DNA of 64,000 nucleotides from Thalassobaculum sp. OXR-137 (GCF_034377285.1 NZ_CP139715.1:4386001-4450000); one strand, 5' to 3'; counted from the stretch's first letter, positions 9,346 through 19,816 are shown. Program-made: numbers and translations. Notes: a model not told the origin generated them from the letters alone.

Positions 9346-11571
9346 TCAGGAGGACGATCCGCCGATGGTCCTCGGACCACCGCCGCGCCGCAGCGCGCTG
9401 CCCCGTCCGGACAGGCTCGGGTTCGTCATGAAATAGGTATGCGCCGAGAAATCCTCTTCGCCGGCGGCGATCCGCTCGAACCGCCCGGTGCTGCGCAGGA
9501 TCCAGCTGTTGGTCTGGTCCTTCAGGTTGGCGACCATGATCTGATCCAGGATCTGCCGGTGGACGGTCGGGTTCTCGATCGGGACCAGATGCTCCACCCG
9601 TCGGTACAGGTTGCGGGGCATCCAGTCGGCGGAGGAGATGTACACCTTCGCGTCGTCCGACGGCAACTTCGACCCGCTGCCGAACACCACGATCCGCGAA
9701 TGCTCCAGGAACCGCCCGACGATGGAGCGCACCCGGATGTTTTCCGACAGGCCCTTCACCCCCGGCCGCAGGCAGCAGATACCGCGGATCACCAGGTCGA
9801 TCTGCACCCCGGCCTGGCTCGCCTTGTACAGCTCGTCGATCAGGATCGGGTCGACCAGGCTGTTCATCTTGGCCCAGATCGCCGCCGGCCGACCGGCCTG
9901 GGCATGGTCGATCTCCTGCTTGATACCGTCGATGATCGTCTTGTGGAGGGTCAGCGGCGAGATCGCCAGCTTCTCCATCTCCTCCGGCAGGGCATAGCCG
10001 GTCATGTAGTTGAACATCCGCGCCGCATCCCGGCACAGGGCCGGATCGCAGGTGAAGAACGACAGGTCGGTGTAGATCTTCGCCGTGATCGGATGGTAGT
10101 TGCCGGTCCCGAAATGCACGTAGTTCCGCAGGGAATTGCCCTCGCGCCGCACCACCAGCGAGACCTTGGCGTGGGTCTTCAGGTGGACGAAGCCGTAGAC
10201 CACCTGCACCCCTGCCCGCTCCAGATCGCGCGAGAGGCGGATATTGGCCTCCTCGTCGAACCGGGCCTTGATCTCGACCATGGCGGTGACGGTCTTGCCG
10301 GCCTCGGCCGCCTCGATCAGCGCCTTGACGATCGGGCTGTCCTTGGACGTGCGGTACAGGGTCTGCTTGATGGCGATGACCGACGGGTCGGAGGCCGCCT
10401 GGCGCAGGAACTGGACGACGACGTCGAAGCTCTCGTAGGGGTGATGAACGACGATGTCCTTGGCCCGGATCGCGGCGAAGCAGTCGCCGGCGAAATCGCG
10501 GATCCGCTCCGGGAAGCGGGCGTTGAACGGCGGCCACAGCAGGTCCGGCCGCTCGGCGGTGATGAGCTGCGACAGGTCCGCCAGCCCGACCATCGCCTCC
10601 AGGGCGAAGACATCCTCCTCGGCCACGTTCAGCTCGCTGATGACCATCGCCTTCAGCTCTTCGGGCATGGCGAGGTCGACCGCGAGCCGGATCACGTTGC
10701 CGCGCCGCCGGGCCTTCAGCGCCGTCTCGAACGAGAGCACCAGATCCTCGGCCTCCTCGTCGATCTCCATCTCGCTGTCGCGGATGACCCGGAAGACGCC
10801 CTGTCCGGTGACTTCGTATTTCGGGAACAGCCGGTCCACGTTCAGCAGGATCGCCTGCTCGATGGCGATGAAGCGGATGGTGTCGCCCGGCAGGCGGACG
10901 AAGCGGCCGACCTGGGACGGCAGCGGGACCAGCCCCTGCATGTCGGACGCCCCGGCGGTGCCGCGCAGGGTCAGGGCGAGGCAGAGGCCCTTGTTGGGGA
11001 TGAACGGGAACGGATGCGCCGGATCGATCGCCAGCGGCGTCAGGACCGGGAAGACATGCTCGCTGTAATGGGCCCGCAGGAAGTCGCGGTCCTGGGCGGT
11101 GAGTTCCGGGATGTCGACCAGGTGGAAATCGGCCGCCTTCAGCTCCTCGCGCAGCCGCTTCATGCAGGTCTGCTGGTCGCTCATCAGGATGGCGACCTCG
11201 CGGGTGATCTCCGCAAGCTGCTGCGCCGGGCTCAGCCCGTCGTCGCTGGCCGAGGTGATGTCCGCGTTGACCATGCCCTTCAGGCCGGCAACGCGGACCA
11301 TGTAGAATTCGTCCAGGTTGGAGGCGGAAATGGCGACGAAGCGCAGCCGCTCCAGCAGCGGATTGCGCGGGTTGAGGGATTCCTCCATCACCCGGGTGTT
11401 GAAGGACAGCCAGGAGAGCTCGCGGTTGATCAGCCGGTCGGGGCTGCCGATCGTGATCGCCGGCGTCTCGTCGGCCGCCTGTTTGACGGTGGACGGGCTC
11501 TTGGCGGTGCCCGAGGCGCGTTTCGACGTCGGACGACGGGGCCTCTCGCTCTGGCTGGCCTGCTCGCTCAC
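9346..11571 (-). CDS. ppk1: Polyphosphate kinase 1
   Basis: A 741-residue PPK1 that polymerises the ATP gamma-phosphate into polyphosphate at the membrane or in granules. Its N-terminal domain begins with [18 protein letters not shown] near residue 45. The catalytic D-type domains carry the phospho-histidine region [15 protein letters not shown], then [12 protein letters not shown] and the [11 protein letters not shown] motif with the second conserved histidine region downstream. The GTG at 11571 has a GAGGAG site about 8 bp ahead of it, so I prefer it to an ATG at 11649. About 40 N-terminal residues are Ser/Arg/Lys-rich and probably disordered. ppx follows. Confidence 0.95.
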   Translation of the reverse strand: MSEQASQSERPRRPTSKRASGTAKSPSTVKQAADETPAITIGSPDRLINRELSWLSFNTRVMEESLNPRNPLLERLRFVAISASNLDEFYMVRVAGLKGMVNADITSASDDGLSPAQQLAEITREVAILMSDQQTCMKRLREELKAADFHLVDIPELTAQDRDFLRAHYSEHVFPVLTPLAIDPAHPFPFIPNKGLCLALTLRGTAGASDMQGLVPLPSQVGRFVRLPGDTIRFIAIEQAILLNVDRLFPKYEVTGQGVFRVIRDSEMEIDEEAEDLVLSFETALKARRRGNVIRLAVDLAMPEELKAMVISELNVAEEDVFALEAMVGLADLSQLITAERPDLLWPPFNARFPERIRDFAGDCFAAIRAKDIVVHHPYESFDVVVQFLRQAASDPSVIAIKQTLYRTSKDSPIVKALIEAAEAGKTVTAMVEIKARFDEEANIRLSRDLERAGVQVVYGFVHLKTHAKVSLVVRREGNSLRNYVHFGTGNYHPITAKIYTDLSFFTCDPALCRDAARMFNYMTGYALPEEMEKLAISPLTLHKTIIDGIKQEIDHAQAGRPAAIWAKMNSLVDPILIDELYKASQAGVQIDLVIRGICCLRPGVKGLSENIRVRSIVGRFLEHSRIVVFGSGSKLPSDDAKVYISSADWMPRNLYRRVEHLVPIENPTVHRQILDQIMVANLKDQTNSWILRSTGRFERIAAGEEDFSAHTYFMTNPSLSGRGSALRRGGGPRTIGGSSS

Positions 11572-11688
11572 GTACGCTCTCCTCGCTTGTCCGCCCGCCC
11601 TCCGGGACAGTCTGCCGTCCCGTGTACGCGTCCCGTGTGACAGGAGCATGACACCGGACGGCTTTCCGGATTGCGGTTAGAGCACGAC

Positions 11689-11715
11689 CGGTTCAGATCG
11701 ACTCGATCTGAACCG
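11689..11715. repeat. Perfect 11-bp inverted repeat (extragenic palindrome)
   Basis: CGGTTCAGATC at 11689-11699 and GATCTGAACCG at 11705-11715 are perfect inverted copies separated by 5 bp. It lies between ppk1 and the SDR gene, next to a second hairpin, and both units are preceded by AGAGCA. The look is that of an extragenic palindromic element. Confidence 0.7.
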
Positions 11716-11743
11716 TGAATCGTCCCCTAATTCGTCGAGTATA

Positions 11744-11790
11744 GAGCAAATTCACACGACCAGATGTCTCCATCTGATCGTGATTTGCTC
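11744..11790. repeat. Imperfect long hairpin abutting the SDR stop codon
   Basis: GAGCAAAT at 11744-11751 pairs with ATTTGCTC at 11783-11790; the tip is CAGATG/CATCTG around a TCTC loop at 11767-11770, with small bulges between. It ends 1 bp before the stop of the SDR gene, so it may stabilise that mRNA's 3' end. It has no T-run typical of an intrinsic terminator. Confidence 0.65.
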
Positions 11791-11791
11791 C

Positions 11792-12571
11792 TTAGAGAGT
11801 GCCCGGGTACCCGCCGCCATCGAGCAGGATGTTCTGACCGGTCATGAAGCCGGCGTGAACGCTGCACATGAAGGCGCAGGTGGCGCCGAACTCGTCGGGC
11901 TCGCCGAAGCGGCCGGCCGGGTTCTTCGACGCCTGTTCGGCAGCGTAGTCCTCGAAGCTGCGACCCGCCTTCTCGGCCTGCAGACGCAGGTTGCCGTGCA
12001 GACGGTCGGTGGCGAACGGACCCGGCAGCAGGCCGTTGATCGTCACGTTGTGGCGCACGGTCTCGCGGGCGATGCCGGCGACGAAGCCGGTCAGGCCGGC
12101 ACGCGCACCGTTCGACAGGCCGAGATAGGAGATCGGCGCCTTCACGGCCGCGGAGGTGATGTTGACGATGCGGCCGAACTTGCGGTCGATCATGCCGTCG
12201 ACGGTCGCCTTGATCAGCTCGATCGGGGTCAGCATGTTGGCGTTCACCGCCTTCTGCCAGTCCTCGATCTCCCAGTCGCGGAAGTTGCCCGGTGGCGGGC
12301 CGCCGGCGTTGTTCACCAGGATGTCCACGTCGCCCGCGGCATCCAGCACCTGCTTGCGGCCTTCCGGCGTGGTGATGTCGCAGGCCACGGCCACGACATT
12401 GGCGCCGGTCGCCTTGCGGATCTCCTCCGCCGTCGCCTCCAGGGTCTCCTGGGTGCGGGAGTTGATGACCAGGTCCACCCCGGCCTCGGCCAGATTCATG
12501 GCGCAGGCCTTGCCCAGCCCCTTGCTGGCGGCGCAGACGATCGCCTTGCGGCCCTTGATTCCCAGATCCAT
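11792..12571 (-). CDS. Atypical SDR-family oxidoreductase
   Basis: A 259-residue short-chain dehydrogenase/reductase-fold protein, annotated in many genomes as 3-oxoacyl-ACP reductase-like. The cofactor loop reads AIVCAASKGLGKACA in place of the usual TGxxxGxG, and DILVNNAGGPPPG supplies the NNAG motif. At the active site the serine is in VNITSAAVK, but the usual YxxxK is replaced by a segment reading YLGLSNGARAGL, where the lysine position is not a lysine. This matches a known SDR subgroup with an imperfect catalytic tetrad. The C-terminus (LLDGGGYPGTL) is typical. Substrate is unknown. It appears to be a single-gene unit. Confidence 0.85.
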   Translation of the reverse strand: MDLGIKGRKAIVCAASKGLGKACAMNLAEAGVDLVINSRTQETLEATAEEIRKATGANVVAVACDITTPEGRKQVLDAAGDVDILVNNAGGPPPGNFRDWEIEDWQKAVNANMLTPIELIKATVDGMIDRKFGRIVNITSAAVKAPISYLGLSNGARAGLTGFVAGIARETVRHNVTINGLLPGPFATDRLHGNLRLQAEKAGRSFEDYAAEQASKNPAGRFGEPDEFGATCAFMCSVHAGFMTGQNILLDGGGYPGTL

Positions 12572-12623
12572 ACGTTAAGTCTCCTCTCCTGTTCGGCCCG
12601 CCCGTTGGCGTTACCCGTTCGCG

Positions 12624-13343
12624 TTACTGCCCGTCCGCGTCGCCCATGTCCTCGTCGGCCATGGCCAGACGCGCGACGCGCATGGAAATCTTCCCGTCCC
12701 CCTCCAGGGCGGCCCGGTCCATCCGGTCGGCCAGCCGCTCGGCGGCGTCGAAGGACCGCTCCATCCGGTTCACCAGATACGCGATGACGTCATCGCGCAC
12801 CAGCACCTGACGGTCGGCGAAATGCTTGGCGAGCACGCCCGCCAGCAGGGCTTCGTCCGGCAGTCCGATGGTCGCGACCGGCAGGGTCGCCAGCCTGGAG
12901 GCCAGGTCGGGGAGCGAGATCTCCATCCTGGCCGGGGGAGTGCGCGACAGGATAACCAGCGAGCCGCCCCGCTCAACCACCATATTGAACAGATGGAACA
13001 GGGCCGGCTCGTCGATCCCGCCGTCGACCCGGTCCACGACGGCGTTGCGCGCGTCCCCCAGGGCGTCCGGGACGATGTCGCTCGAGAGCGCCGGCGCATC
13101 GACCAGAGCGGCTCCGCTCGCCGCCTGCCAGACCGCGGCCAGGTGGTTCTTGCCGGAACCAGACGGCCCGACGATTGCAAGGCCGCGGGCGGGTTCGGGC
13201 CAGTCCGGCCAGCGGTCGATCCAGGCGGCAGCCTCGGCGTTCGAGGCCCCCACCAGGAAGTCGGCCCGGCCCAGCGCGGGCCGGAAGCCGAGATCGAGGG
13301 CGAGCTGTCTGCGGGCGGCGGCGTCAGGGCTTGTGGTCATCAT
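12624..13343 (-). CDS. hdaA: DnaA regulatory inactivator HdaA
   Basis: A 239-residue DnaA-like AAA+ protein lacking DnaA domain IV. HdaA works with the beta clamp to stimulate ATP hydrolysis by DnaA after initiation. The N-terminus RRQLALDLGFRPALGRADF contains a clamp-binding-like QLALDLG sequence. Walker A is GPSGSGKNH near residue 60; the Walker B region (NAVVDRVDGG) is relaxed, with V-D-R in place of the usual acidic run, and a sensor-like SRTPPARME follows. The ATG at 13343 lies inside the end of the AI-2E gene, so the two are probably translationally coupled. The DUF2066/AI-2E/hdaA order is common in Rhodospirillales. Confidence 0.88.
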   Translation of the reverse strand: MMTTSPDAAARRQLALDLGFRPALGRADFLVGASNAEAAAWIDRWPDWPEPARGLAIVGPSGSGKNHLAAVWQAASGAALVDAPALSSDIVPDALGDARNAVVDRVDGGIDEPALFHLFNMVVERGGSLVILSRTPPARMEISLPDLASRLATLPVATIGLPDEALLAGVLAKHFADRQVLVRDDVIAYLVNRMERSFDAAERLADRMDRAALEGDGKISMRVARLAMADEDMGDADGQ

Positions 13344-14424
13344 ACTCAATGCGTTTCATCGCATCGTCGGCGGGCGGTATGCCGTGGAGATGCAACGGGC
13401 TGGCGAGATAGTGCTCCAGCGCGAACCGCGTCAAGACGCCGATCACGGCGGCCACCGGCACCGCCAGCAGAACGCCCAGGAATCCGAACAGCGCGCCGCC
13501 CGCCAGCAGGGCGAAGATGATCCAGACCGGATGCAGGCCGACCGCGTCGCCCACCAGATTCGGCGTCAGGAAATTCCCTTCGATGAGCTGGCCGGCAACG
13601 AAGATGGCGGCGACGATGGCGACCGGCTGCCACGAGTCGAACTGGGCCACGGCCAGCCCGACGCTGAGAATGGCGCCCAACGTCGAGCCGACGAAGGGGA
13701 CGAAGGAGACCAGACCGGAGAACAGCCCGATGACCAGCCCGAAATCGAGCCCGGCAAGGGACAGGCCGATGGCGTAGAACACCCCGAGGACGAGGCAGAC
13801 CGTGCCCTGTCCGCGCACGAAGGCGGCCAGGGTGCGGTCGATGGCCCGCATCTGCTCGCGGATGGTCGGGGCCTGTTCGCGCGGCAGCCAGCCGTCGATG
13901 GTCTCCACCATGCGGTCCCAGTCCCGCAGCAGGTAGAACGAGACGATCGGCGTGATCACCAGGATGGACAGGAAATTCGCCAGCCAGGCGCCGCCGCTGA
14001 GCAGCTTGCCGAAGATATTGCCGATCCAGGCCATGGCATTGCCGGCGATGTTCGGCAGCTTGTTGACCGCCGACTCTTCGTCGAAGCCGGACAGCATTTC
14101 CTGAAGCTTCGGGCCGACCCGCTCGCGGATCATCTCCACATAGGTCGGGACCGACTTGGCGAACTGCTCGACCTGGGTCTGCAGCAGCGGCACCAGAAGC
14201 AGCACGAGTCCGATGGTGACCAGGAAGAACGCCAGGACGACGATCGACGTCCCCAGGGTGCGGCTCACCTTGAACCGTTCCAGCCGGTCGACCACCGGAT
14301 CGAGGAGATACGCCACGGCCATGCCGGCGACGAACGGCAGCAGCACGTCGCGCAGCACGTAGACGAGCGTCAGGAAGACCGCCAGGAAAAGCAGCCAGAA
14401 GACTTGCCGTTCGCGCTTGGTCAC
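13324..14424 (-). CDS. AI-2E family (PerM-like) inner-membrane transporter
   Basis: A 366-residue integral membrane protein of the AI-2E exporter superfamily. Hydrophobic helices are clustered at about residues 8-45 and 60-82, followed by an amphipathic soluble segment (about 85-150), then five or more helices to residue 345. Conserved features are the N-terminal VLLPFVAGMAVAYLLDPVVD and the C-terminal GNFLTPNLVGDAVGLHPVW. Family members export diverse small molecules or ions, so autoinducer export is not implied. The GTG start lies 5 bp after the DUF2066 stop and the 3' end overlaps hdaA. Confidence 0.87.
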   Translation of the reverse strand: MTKRERQVFWLLFLAVFLTLVYVLRDVLLPFVAGMAVAYLLDPVVDRLERFKVSRTLGTSIVVLAFFLVTIGLVLLLVPLLQTQVEQFAKSVPTYVEMIRERVGPKLQEMLSGFDEESAVNKLPNIAGNAMAWIGNIFGKLLSGGAWLANFLSILVITPIVSFYLLRDWDRMVETIDGWLPREQAPTIREQMRAIDRTLAAFVRGQGTVCLVLGVFYAIGLSLAGLDFGLVIGLFSGLVSFVPFVGSTLGAILSVGLAVAQFDSWQPVAIVAAIFVAGQLIEGNFLTPNLVGDAVGLHPVWIIFALLAGGALFGFLGVLLAVPVAAVIGVLTRFALEHYLASPLHLHGIPPADDAMKRIEYDDHKP

Positions 14425-14429
14425 AGACG

Positions 14430-15698
14430 CTATCCGGCAGCCGGAGCAGGCAGGGGCGACACGTTGCCCGGAGCCGGCGAGAACCCGCCCGGTCCCCCGG
14501 TCGGAGGCGCGCTCGACGGCGTGGTTGTGCCACCCGGCACCGTCGCCGGAACTGTCGTCCCCGGCGCGGGGCGAAGGCCCGGCCCGGCACCTGGAGCGGA
14601 CGTGGAGTAGCCGTCAGGCGAGGTCGGGATCTCCTGGCCGCGCTGGATCAGGAAGTAATCGCCGGCCCCCGGCACCAGACGCAGGTTCTGCTGTTCCAGC
14701 GCCACGCGAAGCTGCTCGGTTCCGCCGATCATCCAGAGGTCGACCAGCGCCTCGATCCGGGTGAGCTGGATCACGTCGTAGCGCGAGACGATCGAGGTCC
14801 GGTCGAGCCCTTCGCGGACCGCCAGCCAGCGGCGCAGGCTGTCTATCGGCACCGTCACCGTGACGCGGGACTCGGTGCCGCCGCGGATCGTGTTGTCCTG
14901 CTTCCAGGCGTCCTCAAGCAGTGCGACCGTCTTCTGGACGGCGGCGTTGTAGCGCTCGGTGTCGGTCTCGCCGGACACCGTGCCGGTCAGGGTCCGGGCA
15001 GAGCCCGACGGGCCGATGCGCCGGACCGTCAGCCCCACCGATCCGCCGCTCGGCTTGGCGACGACGACCACCGCGTCCCGCGCGCCATACCGCTCGGCGA
15101 TGTCGGTCAGCGCCTTCTCGTCGCCGTCCAGCGCCTGGGCCGTGCTCAGCTCGCGCACATCGGCGATGTCGGAATACGGGACGACGACCGGCACCAGACC
15201 GCCTTCGACCGGCGACCGGCTCCAGGCGGCGCGGAAGGGGTTGCCCTCCTCCCACAGCACCGGACCGCCGGCGCCGTCCAGCACCGGGATCACCAGCACC
15301 GGCAGGCTCCGCGTCTCGGTATAGGCGGCCCCGCTCTGGTTCAGGAAGTTGCGCACCCGCGCCTCGTCGAAGGCGTAGGTCATGTTCGCCACGTAGCGCA
15401 CCGCCGAGCTGCGCTCGTTGGCGACCTCGAAGCCCAGAGTCATCAGCGCCAGGCTCTGGTCGGACTGCTGCGGCACCGAGGAGGCGCCGCCCTCGGGAAG
15501 CAACCGCCCCATCAGAATGTCGAACGCCTTGCGCCGGCCTTCCGCGATCGCCTTCTCGCGTGCGGCCGACGGGCTGTCCGCGGTCACGTCCACAGGGACC
15601 CCGCGCACGGTAAAGATCTCCTGGGCCGATGCGCCGGCGCTGCCGAATGCAGCCGCCAGGAGCATGATCGAGGCGATGAAGATGGATCGATGGTGCAC
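14430..15698 (-). CDS. DUF2066 exported protein
   Basis: A 422-residue DUF2066 protein of unknown function. The GTG at 15698, preceded by GGGAAGAAACC, gives a clean signal peptide (SIFIASIMLLAAAFGSAGAS, cleavage after SAQ or nearby); an upstream ATG at 15755 would bury it. The N-terminal half carries the family segment VRGVPVDVTADSPSAAREKAI followed by the RRKAFDILMGRL helix. The middle contains the PVLVIPVL and ARDAVVVVA strands. The last 60 residues are Pro/Gly-rich and probably disordered. It heads the AI-2E/hdaA transcription unit and is divergent from purM. Confidence 0.82.
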   Translation of the reverse strand: MHHRSIFIASIMLLAAAFGSAGASAQEIFTVRGVPVDVTADSPSAAREKAIAEGRRKAFDILMGRLLPEGGASSVPQQSDQSLALMTLGFEVANERSSAVRYVANMTYAFDEARVRNFLNQSGAAYTETRSLPVLVIPVLDGAGGPVLWEEGNPFRAAWSRSPVEGGLVPVVVPYSDIADVRELSTAQALDGDEKALTDIAERYGARDAVVVVAKPSGGSVGLTVRRIGPSGSARTLTGTVSGETDTERYNAAVQKTVALLEDAWKQDNTIRGGTESRVTVTVPIDSLRRWLAVREGLDRTSIVSRYDVIQLTRIEALVDLWMIGGTEQLRVALEQQNLRLVPGAGDYFLIQRGQEIPTSPDGYSTSAPGAGPGLRPAPGTTVPATVPGGTTTPSSAPPTGGPGGFSPAPGNVSPLPAPAAG

Positions 15699-15821
15699 GG
15701 TTTCTTCCCACTTGCCGCTTGCGGGGAGCATGAGCGTCACGGCATAAACCGCCAACGCGGCGAAAGGTTCCCGATACCCCTTTGGTAAACGGCAACCGAA
15801 CCAGACTTATAGCCCAGCGCG

Positions 15822-16942
<1,121 letters not shown>

Positions 16943-16943
<1 letters not shown>

Positions 16944-17551
16944 TGGCGCGCAAACGCGTCGGCGTGCTGATCTCGGGGAGCGGCAGCAACCTGCAGGCCC
17001 TGATCGACGCGGCCGCCGACCCGACCTACCCGGCGGAGATCGCCCTGGTGATCTCGAACAAGGCCTCCGCCTTCGGCCTGCAGCGGGCGGGCAAGGCCGG
17101 GATCGCCACCCAGGTGTTCGATCACAAGCAGTTCGCCGACCGCGAGAGCTTCGATGCCGCCATGGACGCCGCCCTGCGCGCGGCCGGCTGCGAGATCGTC
17201 TGCCTCGCCGGGTTCATGCGGATCCTGTCGACCGGATTCGTGGAAAGCTGGGCCGGGCGGATGCTGAACATCCACCCCTCCCTGCTGCCGTGCTTCAAGG
17301 GGCTGCACCCCCAGCGCCAGGCGCTGGACGCCGGGGTGAAGGTGGCGGGCTGTACCGTCCATCTGGTGACGCCCGACCTGGATGACGGCCCGATTCTGGC
17401 GCAGGCCACCGTCCCGGTGCTGGACAGCGACGACGAGTCGAGCCTGTCGGCGCGGATTCTGGAGCAGGAACACCGGATCTATCCCACGGGTCTGGCGCTG
17501 CTGGCCGGCGGATCGGTGCGGATCGAGGGCCGGCGCGCCTTCACCGGTTGA
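16943..17551 (+). CDS. purN: Phosphoribosylglycinamide formyltransferase
   Basis: A 202-residue GAR transformylase using 10-formyl-tetrahydrofolate. The phosphate loop VGVLISGSGSNLQALIDA is at the N-terminus. The catalytic region MLNIHPSLLP provides the conserved Asn and His, and the catalytic Asp lies in PDLDDGPILAQ. Length and order match the family. The substrate segment reads FKGLHPQRQAL, where the more usual residues after GLH are TH. It overlaps purM by 1 base. Confidence 0.95.
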
Positions 17552-17641
17552 GCGCACCGCCAGCGACGACACCCTGCGTCTTGTTGCATCGCAAAAGCGC
17601 GGTCTAGACTTCCTCCATCGTCATTCCGGAGGGTCTTTTCC

Positions 17642-18241
17642 ATGCGCTCGCTTCCCGTCGCCGCCCTGACCGTCGCCGTGCTCGGTCTCTTCACGACCTC
17701 CGCCTTCGCCCATACCGGCGCCGGGCCGACCGGGAGCTTCCTGACCGGCTTCATGCATCCGCTGGGCGGCCTCGACCATATTCTGACCATGGTCGCGGTC
17801 GGCACCATGGCGGCCGTGGTCGGCGGACGGGCGATGTGGAGCGTGCCCTGCGCCTTCATCGCGATGATGATGCTGGGGGCGGTGGCCGGCGCGTCAGGCT
17901 ATCCGTTGCCGCTGGTCGAGGTGGGCATCGCCGCCTCCATCGTGGTCACCGGCCTGGCGACCACCTTCGGACGGTCTTTGACGCAGACCGCCGCCGTCGG
18001 TCTGGCCGGCGTCTTCGCGGTATTCCATGGCCATGCACACGGAACCGAGATGGGACCGATGCTGACGGCCGTCGAATATGGCGCGGGCTTCGCGCTGGCG
18101 ACCGCACTGCTGCACGCGGCGGGGCTGTTCGGTGCGCTCGTTCTGACCCGGCGGTTCAGCGCCAACGGGATGACGGCGATCCGTGTCGCAGGCGTCACGA
18201 TCGCGGCGGTCGGCGCCGGCATGATGGGCACGATGATCTGA
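17642..18241 (+). CDS. hupE: HupE/UreJ family metal permease
   Basis: A 199-residue membrane protein of the HupE/UreJ family, associated with nickel or cobalt uptake. A signal-like first helix (residues 5-23) ends in SAFAHTG, placing a histidine at the mature N-terminus. The family motif HPLGGLDHILTM is at about residues 39-50 and a second His-rich motif, FHGHAHGTEM, at about 129. Six further hydrophobic helices follow. No hydrogenase or urease genes are nearby, so the metal and target enzyme are unknown. It seems monocistronic. Confidence 0.88.
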   Translation: MRSLPVAALTVAVLGLFTTSAFAHTGAGPTGSFLTGFMHPLGGLDHILTMVAVGTMAAVVGGRAMWSVPCAFIAMMMLGAVAGASGYPLPLVEVGIAASIVVTGLATTFGRSLTQTAAVGLAGVFAVFHGHAHGTEMGPMLTAVEYGAGFALATALLHAAGLFGALVLTRRFSANGMTAIRVAGVTIAAVGAGMMGTMI

Positions 18242-18343
18242 GGGTTTGCGATCTGGCAGTGCCGCAAGACACTTTTCGCGCCGCGCGCCTTACCGTATAA
18301 ACCCGTCAGACGAACAATCCTGCGCCTTGGAGGGCATAGAAGC

Positions 18344-18478
18344 ATGGCCGGTAACGATCAATTCGCTGAAATGACCCGTGAGCGGAAGGCGTTCTGGGAC
18401 GGCTTCATGAGCTTCACGACCTGGACCGGAGTCGCGCTGGCGATCTTCGTGGCGCTGCTGGCGATCTTCGTCGCCTGA
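18344..18478 (+). CDS. aa3-type cytochrome c oxidase subunit IV
   Basis: A 44-residue membrane protein of the bacterial aa3-type oxidase subunit IV family. A short polar N-terminus (MAGNDQFAEMTRERKAFWDG) precedes a single transmembrane helix spanning about residues 24-44. The pattern of a charged M/T-x-R-x-K-x-F-W segment followed by one helix is characteristic. GGAGGG lies upstream of the ATG. It is unlinked here to the main oxidase genes, as is usual in alphaproteobacteria, and is followed directly by a strong terminator, supporting a stand-alone gene. Confidence 0.82.
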   Translation: MAGNDQFAEMTRERKAFWDGFMSFTTWTGVALAIFVALLAIFVA

Positions 18479-18497
18479 GCCAAGCGTTCCGCGCATG

Positions 18498-18535
18498 AAA
18501 AAAGGGCCGGTCCTGAGGACCGGCCCTTTTCGTTT
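18498..18535 (+). terminator. Strong rho-independent terminator
   Basis: AAAAGGGCCGGTCC pairs with GGACCGGCCCTTTT around a TGAG loop (18514-18517), flanked by A- and T-runs, so it can work in both directions. It follows the oxidase subunit IV gene by 20 bp. Confidence 0.92.
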
Positions 18536-18574
18536 CTACGGTCTGGCGAGCGTCAGCCGCCCTCCTACCCCTCA

Positions 18575-18681
18575 CCGACTTCCTGGACGGCCCGAAGGGA
18601 CGATCCAGGACCGTAATGCCGACGTCCGATCCAGGGTCCTGGATCACCCCCGGTAACAACCGGGGGCGTCCAGGAAGTCGG
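18575..18681. repeat. Nested inverted-repeat element
   Basis: A 15-bp perfect inverted repeat (18575-18589 and 18667-18681, CCGACTTCCTGGACG) encloses two smaller perfect hairpins: GATCCAGG/CCTGGATC at 18628-18645 and CCCCCGGT/ACCGGGGG at 18647-18666. It sits between the oxidase subunit terminator and the convergent ndk gene. It has no ORF and looks like an extragenic palindromic or miniature element. Confidence 0.78.
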
Positions 18682-18704
18682 AACAGAGTGGTGAGGACCT
18701 AAAG

Positions 18705-19127
18705 TCAGCCGACGATCTCGTTGCCGCTGAAGAACTGGGCGATCTCGATCGCCGCGGTCTCCGGAGCGTCGGAGCCGTGCACCGAGTTCTCGCCGATCGA
18801 CTTGGCGAAGGCCTTGCGGATCGTGCCCTCGGCGGCCTGCTCCGGGTTGGTGGCGCCCATGACGTCGCGGTACTTCGCGACCGCGTTCTCGCCTTCGAGA
18901 ACCTGGACGACGACCGGGGCGGAGATCATGAAGTCGACCAGCTCGCCGAAGAACGGCCGCTCCTTGTGGACGGCGTAGAAGGTCTCGGCCTGGGCGCGGG
19001 TCATCTGGATCCGCTTCTGGGCGACGATGCGCAGGCCCGCCTCTTCGATCTTGGCGTTGACGGCGCCGGTCAGGTTGCGCTCGGTGGCGTCCGGCTTGAT
19101 GATGGAGAAGGTGCGCTGGAGGGCCAT
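18705..19127 (-). CDS. ndk: Nucleoside diphosphate kinase
   Basis: A 140-residue NDK that transfers gamma-phosphate between NTPs and NDPs through a phosphohistidine. The N-terminus [17 protein letters not shown] and the catalytic loop [10 protein letters not shown] with H117 are intact. Length is typical. The ATG at 19127 is preceded by GGAAGAGAGAG and matches the family N-terminus; the frame extends upstream without resemblance. It is a single-gene unit between holC and the repeat element. Confidence 0.97.
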   Translation of the reverse strand: MALQRTFSIIKPDATERNLTGAVNAKIEEAGLRIVAQKRIQMTRAQAETFYAVHKERPFFGELVDFMISAPVVVQVLEGENAVAKYRDVMGATNPEQAAEGTIRKAFAKSIGENSVHGSDAPETAAIEIAQFFSGNEIVG

Positions 19128-19277
19128 GGCTCTCTCTTCCGTTGGCAGATGCGTTGAAGGAAACTGTGGGTTCCGAGCGGGGCAGATCACCCCGCCGGCA
19201 CGCTCGCGCGCCTTATAGCGATGCGGGTGCGCAGCGGCAAGCGCCGGTGGCAAGATTGCTTACGGCCGCACGCTGCC

Positions 19278-19727
19278 CTACCCGGCCTTCTCCCAGCCGC
19301 CATTGTCCTTCTGACGCCAGTAGGTGAGCGTGTGACCGGCGTCGCGCGCCGTCTTCCAGCGGGACCGGGCGGCGGCGACCGCCTGGTCGTCACGGCCGTC
19401 GAACAGGTCGAAGACCCGCTTGAAGCTGTCCAGGTCCGACGCCTCCACCCCTTCGGCCAGAAACAGGAAGCCCGCCCCGTTCGGGTTCTCCTCCCGGTCG
19501 GTCAGCCAGACCGGCTGCAGCGCCGCCTCGCCGTCCTTTTCGCAGCCATGGGGCAGCCAGGAGCGCTCCTCATAGATCCAGAGATGGGCGTTCAGCGCCT
19601 GCACCCGCTCGGCCGAGGCCAGGCGCACCACGGCGCGTTCGCCGGCTTCCAGAGTCTTTTCCAGCAGCTTCGGCAGGGCGCGGTCCATCGCGGTGGCGGT
19701 CAGGTGATAGAAGCCGATCTCGGTCAC
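19278..19727 (-). CDS. holC: DNA polymerase III chi subunit
   Basis: A 149-residue HolC, the clamp-loader accessory subunit that contacts SSB. The family pattern TEIGFYHLTATAMDRALPKL starts the protein, followed by ERAVVRLASAERVQALNAHLW and a C-terminal RVFDLFDGRD segment. A GTG at 19727 was chosen because it directly precedes the conserved strand; upstream in-frame residues are Trp/Arg/Pro-rich and non-homologous. It is divergent from putA across 89 bp. Confidence 0.88.
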   Translation of the reverse strand: MTEIGFYHLTATAMDRALPKLLEKTLEAGERAVVRLASAERVQALNAHLWIYEERSWLPHGCEKDGEAALQPVWLTDREENPNGAGFLFLAEGVEASDLDSFKRVFDLFDGRDDQAVAAARSRWKTARDAGHTLTYWRQKDNGGWEKAG

Positions 19728-19816
19728 GTGGCGTGGCGCCCTGGACAGTTTCACAAGCGATGACGGACCACCCCTCCAGCGTGTAGGTTTCCAACAACCC
19801 CAGATCGGAGAAGGCA

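Noticed and set aside
9439-11640. 733-codon plus-strand frame over ppk1
   Set aside because: Mirror of the ppk1 gene caused by GC-rich codon positions; no protein family features, while ppk1 has complete motifs.
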